DNA of 39,140 bases, taken from IMG/VR virus record IMGVR_UViG_3300020215_000045, positions 1-39,140 of that record; one strand, written 5' to 3'. Origin of the DNA: a virus. Shown piece after piece: positions 38,782 through 39,140 of the stretch (the stretch's first letter is position 1; every line of letters starts with the position of its first letter). A program made the position numbers and the translations under genes. The notes under the pieces were generated by a model, which had not been told where the DNA came from, did not search any database, and worked only from the letters and a program-made list of their open reading frames with translations.

Positions 38782-39007
38782 GAATCTCCTCCACCGTCCT
38801 GCATTTCGGGCAAGCGACAAAGTGCTGAACGCCCTCAATGTAATTATCGTACAAATAAACCCTTCCCCAAACTCCATAACATTGCCAGGCGTGGTCACAG
38901 TCCATTAGAAATCTATTTTTCCTTTCACTCCGAATTTCATGTCCTCTTCGAAATCCGGGTCGTGTTTCGGTAGAGCCGGCCGCAAAGAAAGAAGCAGCCG
39001 CTTCCAC
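38765..39007 (-). CDS. Small zinc-binding-type protein at the end of the left arm
   Basis: Read from GTG at 39007 this is 80 residues; from ATG at 38905 it is 46. The conserved-looking part is CDHAWQCYGVWGRVYL ... HFVACPKCR, a Cys/His metal site. AAGGA lies about 10 bases before the GTG; AAAGGA lies about 13 before the ATG. The GTG form is preferred weakly as it follows the holin-like gene (across the circle junction) without a gap. Confidence 0.5.
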   Translation of the reverse strand: MEAAASFFAAGSTETRPGFRRGHEIRSERKNRFLMDCDHAWQCYGVWGRVYLYDNYIEGVQHFVACPKCRTVEEIPTVQS

Positions 39008-39013
39008 CAGGGA

Positions 39014-39140
39014 CGATCCTTTTTAGAGCCAGCCGAATTTATCGGGGTATTTGGTTTTGAGGGCGTTTGCGAATCCGACAATGGCGCTCCCGATGGCGAC
39101 GGCCAAAGCCGCCTGTTGTTCTTCAGTGAGTTTCAGTCCG
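39014..39140. repeat. Right copy of the 127-bp identical terminal repeat
   Basis: Identical to bases 1-127, so the last 127 bases duplicate the beginning of the window. The partial holin-like frame here is the same gene as at 10-243 and should not be counted twice. Confidence 0.93.

Overview
The window is the complete genome of an uncultivated tailed phage (Caudoviricetes) with a podovirus-like virion. Bases 1-127 and 39014-39140 are identical, so the sequence is a circular assembly and the real unit is about 39,013 bp. A short-tailed virion is inferred from the large and small terminase, a 693-residue portal, scaffold, HK97-type capsid protein, connector and tail-hub proteins, and from the lack of any tape-measure or sheath protein. 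A Gram-negative host is likely, because many proteins carry AxA-type Sec signal peptides, one small protein has a lipobox, and the phage carries a gene of the O-antigen ligase/polymerase family. I found no integrase, DNA polymerase, RNA polymerase or recognisable endolysin.

Layout. The left arm (23978 down to 1, continuing through the circle junction to 38765) is on the minus strand and holds packaging, head, tail and lysis-type genes, mostly with ATGA or TAATG overlaps. In transcription order it runs: two small zinc-binding proteins, small membrane proteins, terS, terL, two helpers, portal, a zinc-binding protein, tiny genes, scaffold, capsid, decoration-like protein, the embedded O-antigen ligase-type gene, connector, tail hub, fibre-like proteins, internal (ejection-type) proteins, a second fibre-like protein, a triple LamG protein and a holin-like cluster. 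Terminator hairpins divide this arm at about 17.8, 15.1 and 5.4 kb. One two-gene unit at 7362-7696 lies on the opposite strand with its own promoter (a moron).

A control region (23979-25483) separates the arms. It holds putative divergent promoters, a leader with mutually exclusive hairpins in front of a small helix-turn-helix gene, two terminators, and a hicBA toxin-antitoxin pair on the minus strand. The right arm (25484-38781, plus strand) holds many very small coupled genes, a ribbon-helix-helix regulator, a recombination cassette (conserved protein, PD-(D/E)XK-like nuclease, coiled-coil protein), small exported proteins, two replication proteins that share a C-terminal domain, and a VRR-NUC nuclease. 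The first replication gene contains iteron-like repeats followed by AT-rich DNA, a good candidate origin. The far right is a run of accessory mini-genes, many with paired cysteines.

Most interesting points: (1) six proteins of the virion block start with Sec signal peptides, including the decoration-like and both fibre-like proteins; (2) an O-antigen ligase/polymerase-type gene is coupled to the connector gene; (3) the iteron-like candidate origin; (4) the antiterminator/terminator leader; (5) the opposite-strand moron; (6) recurring gene-boundary sequences and many mini zinc-ribbon genes in the right arm.
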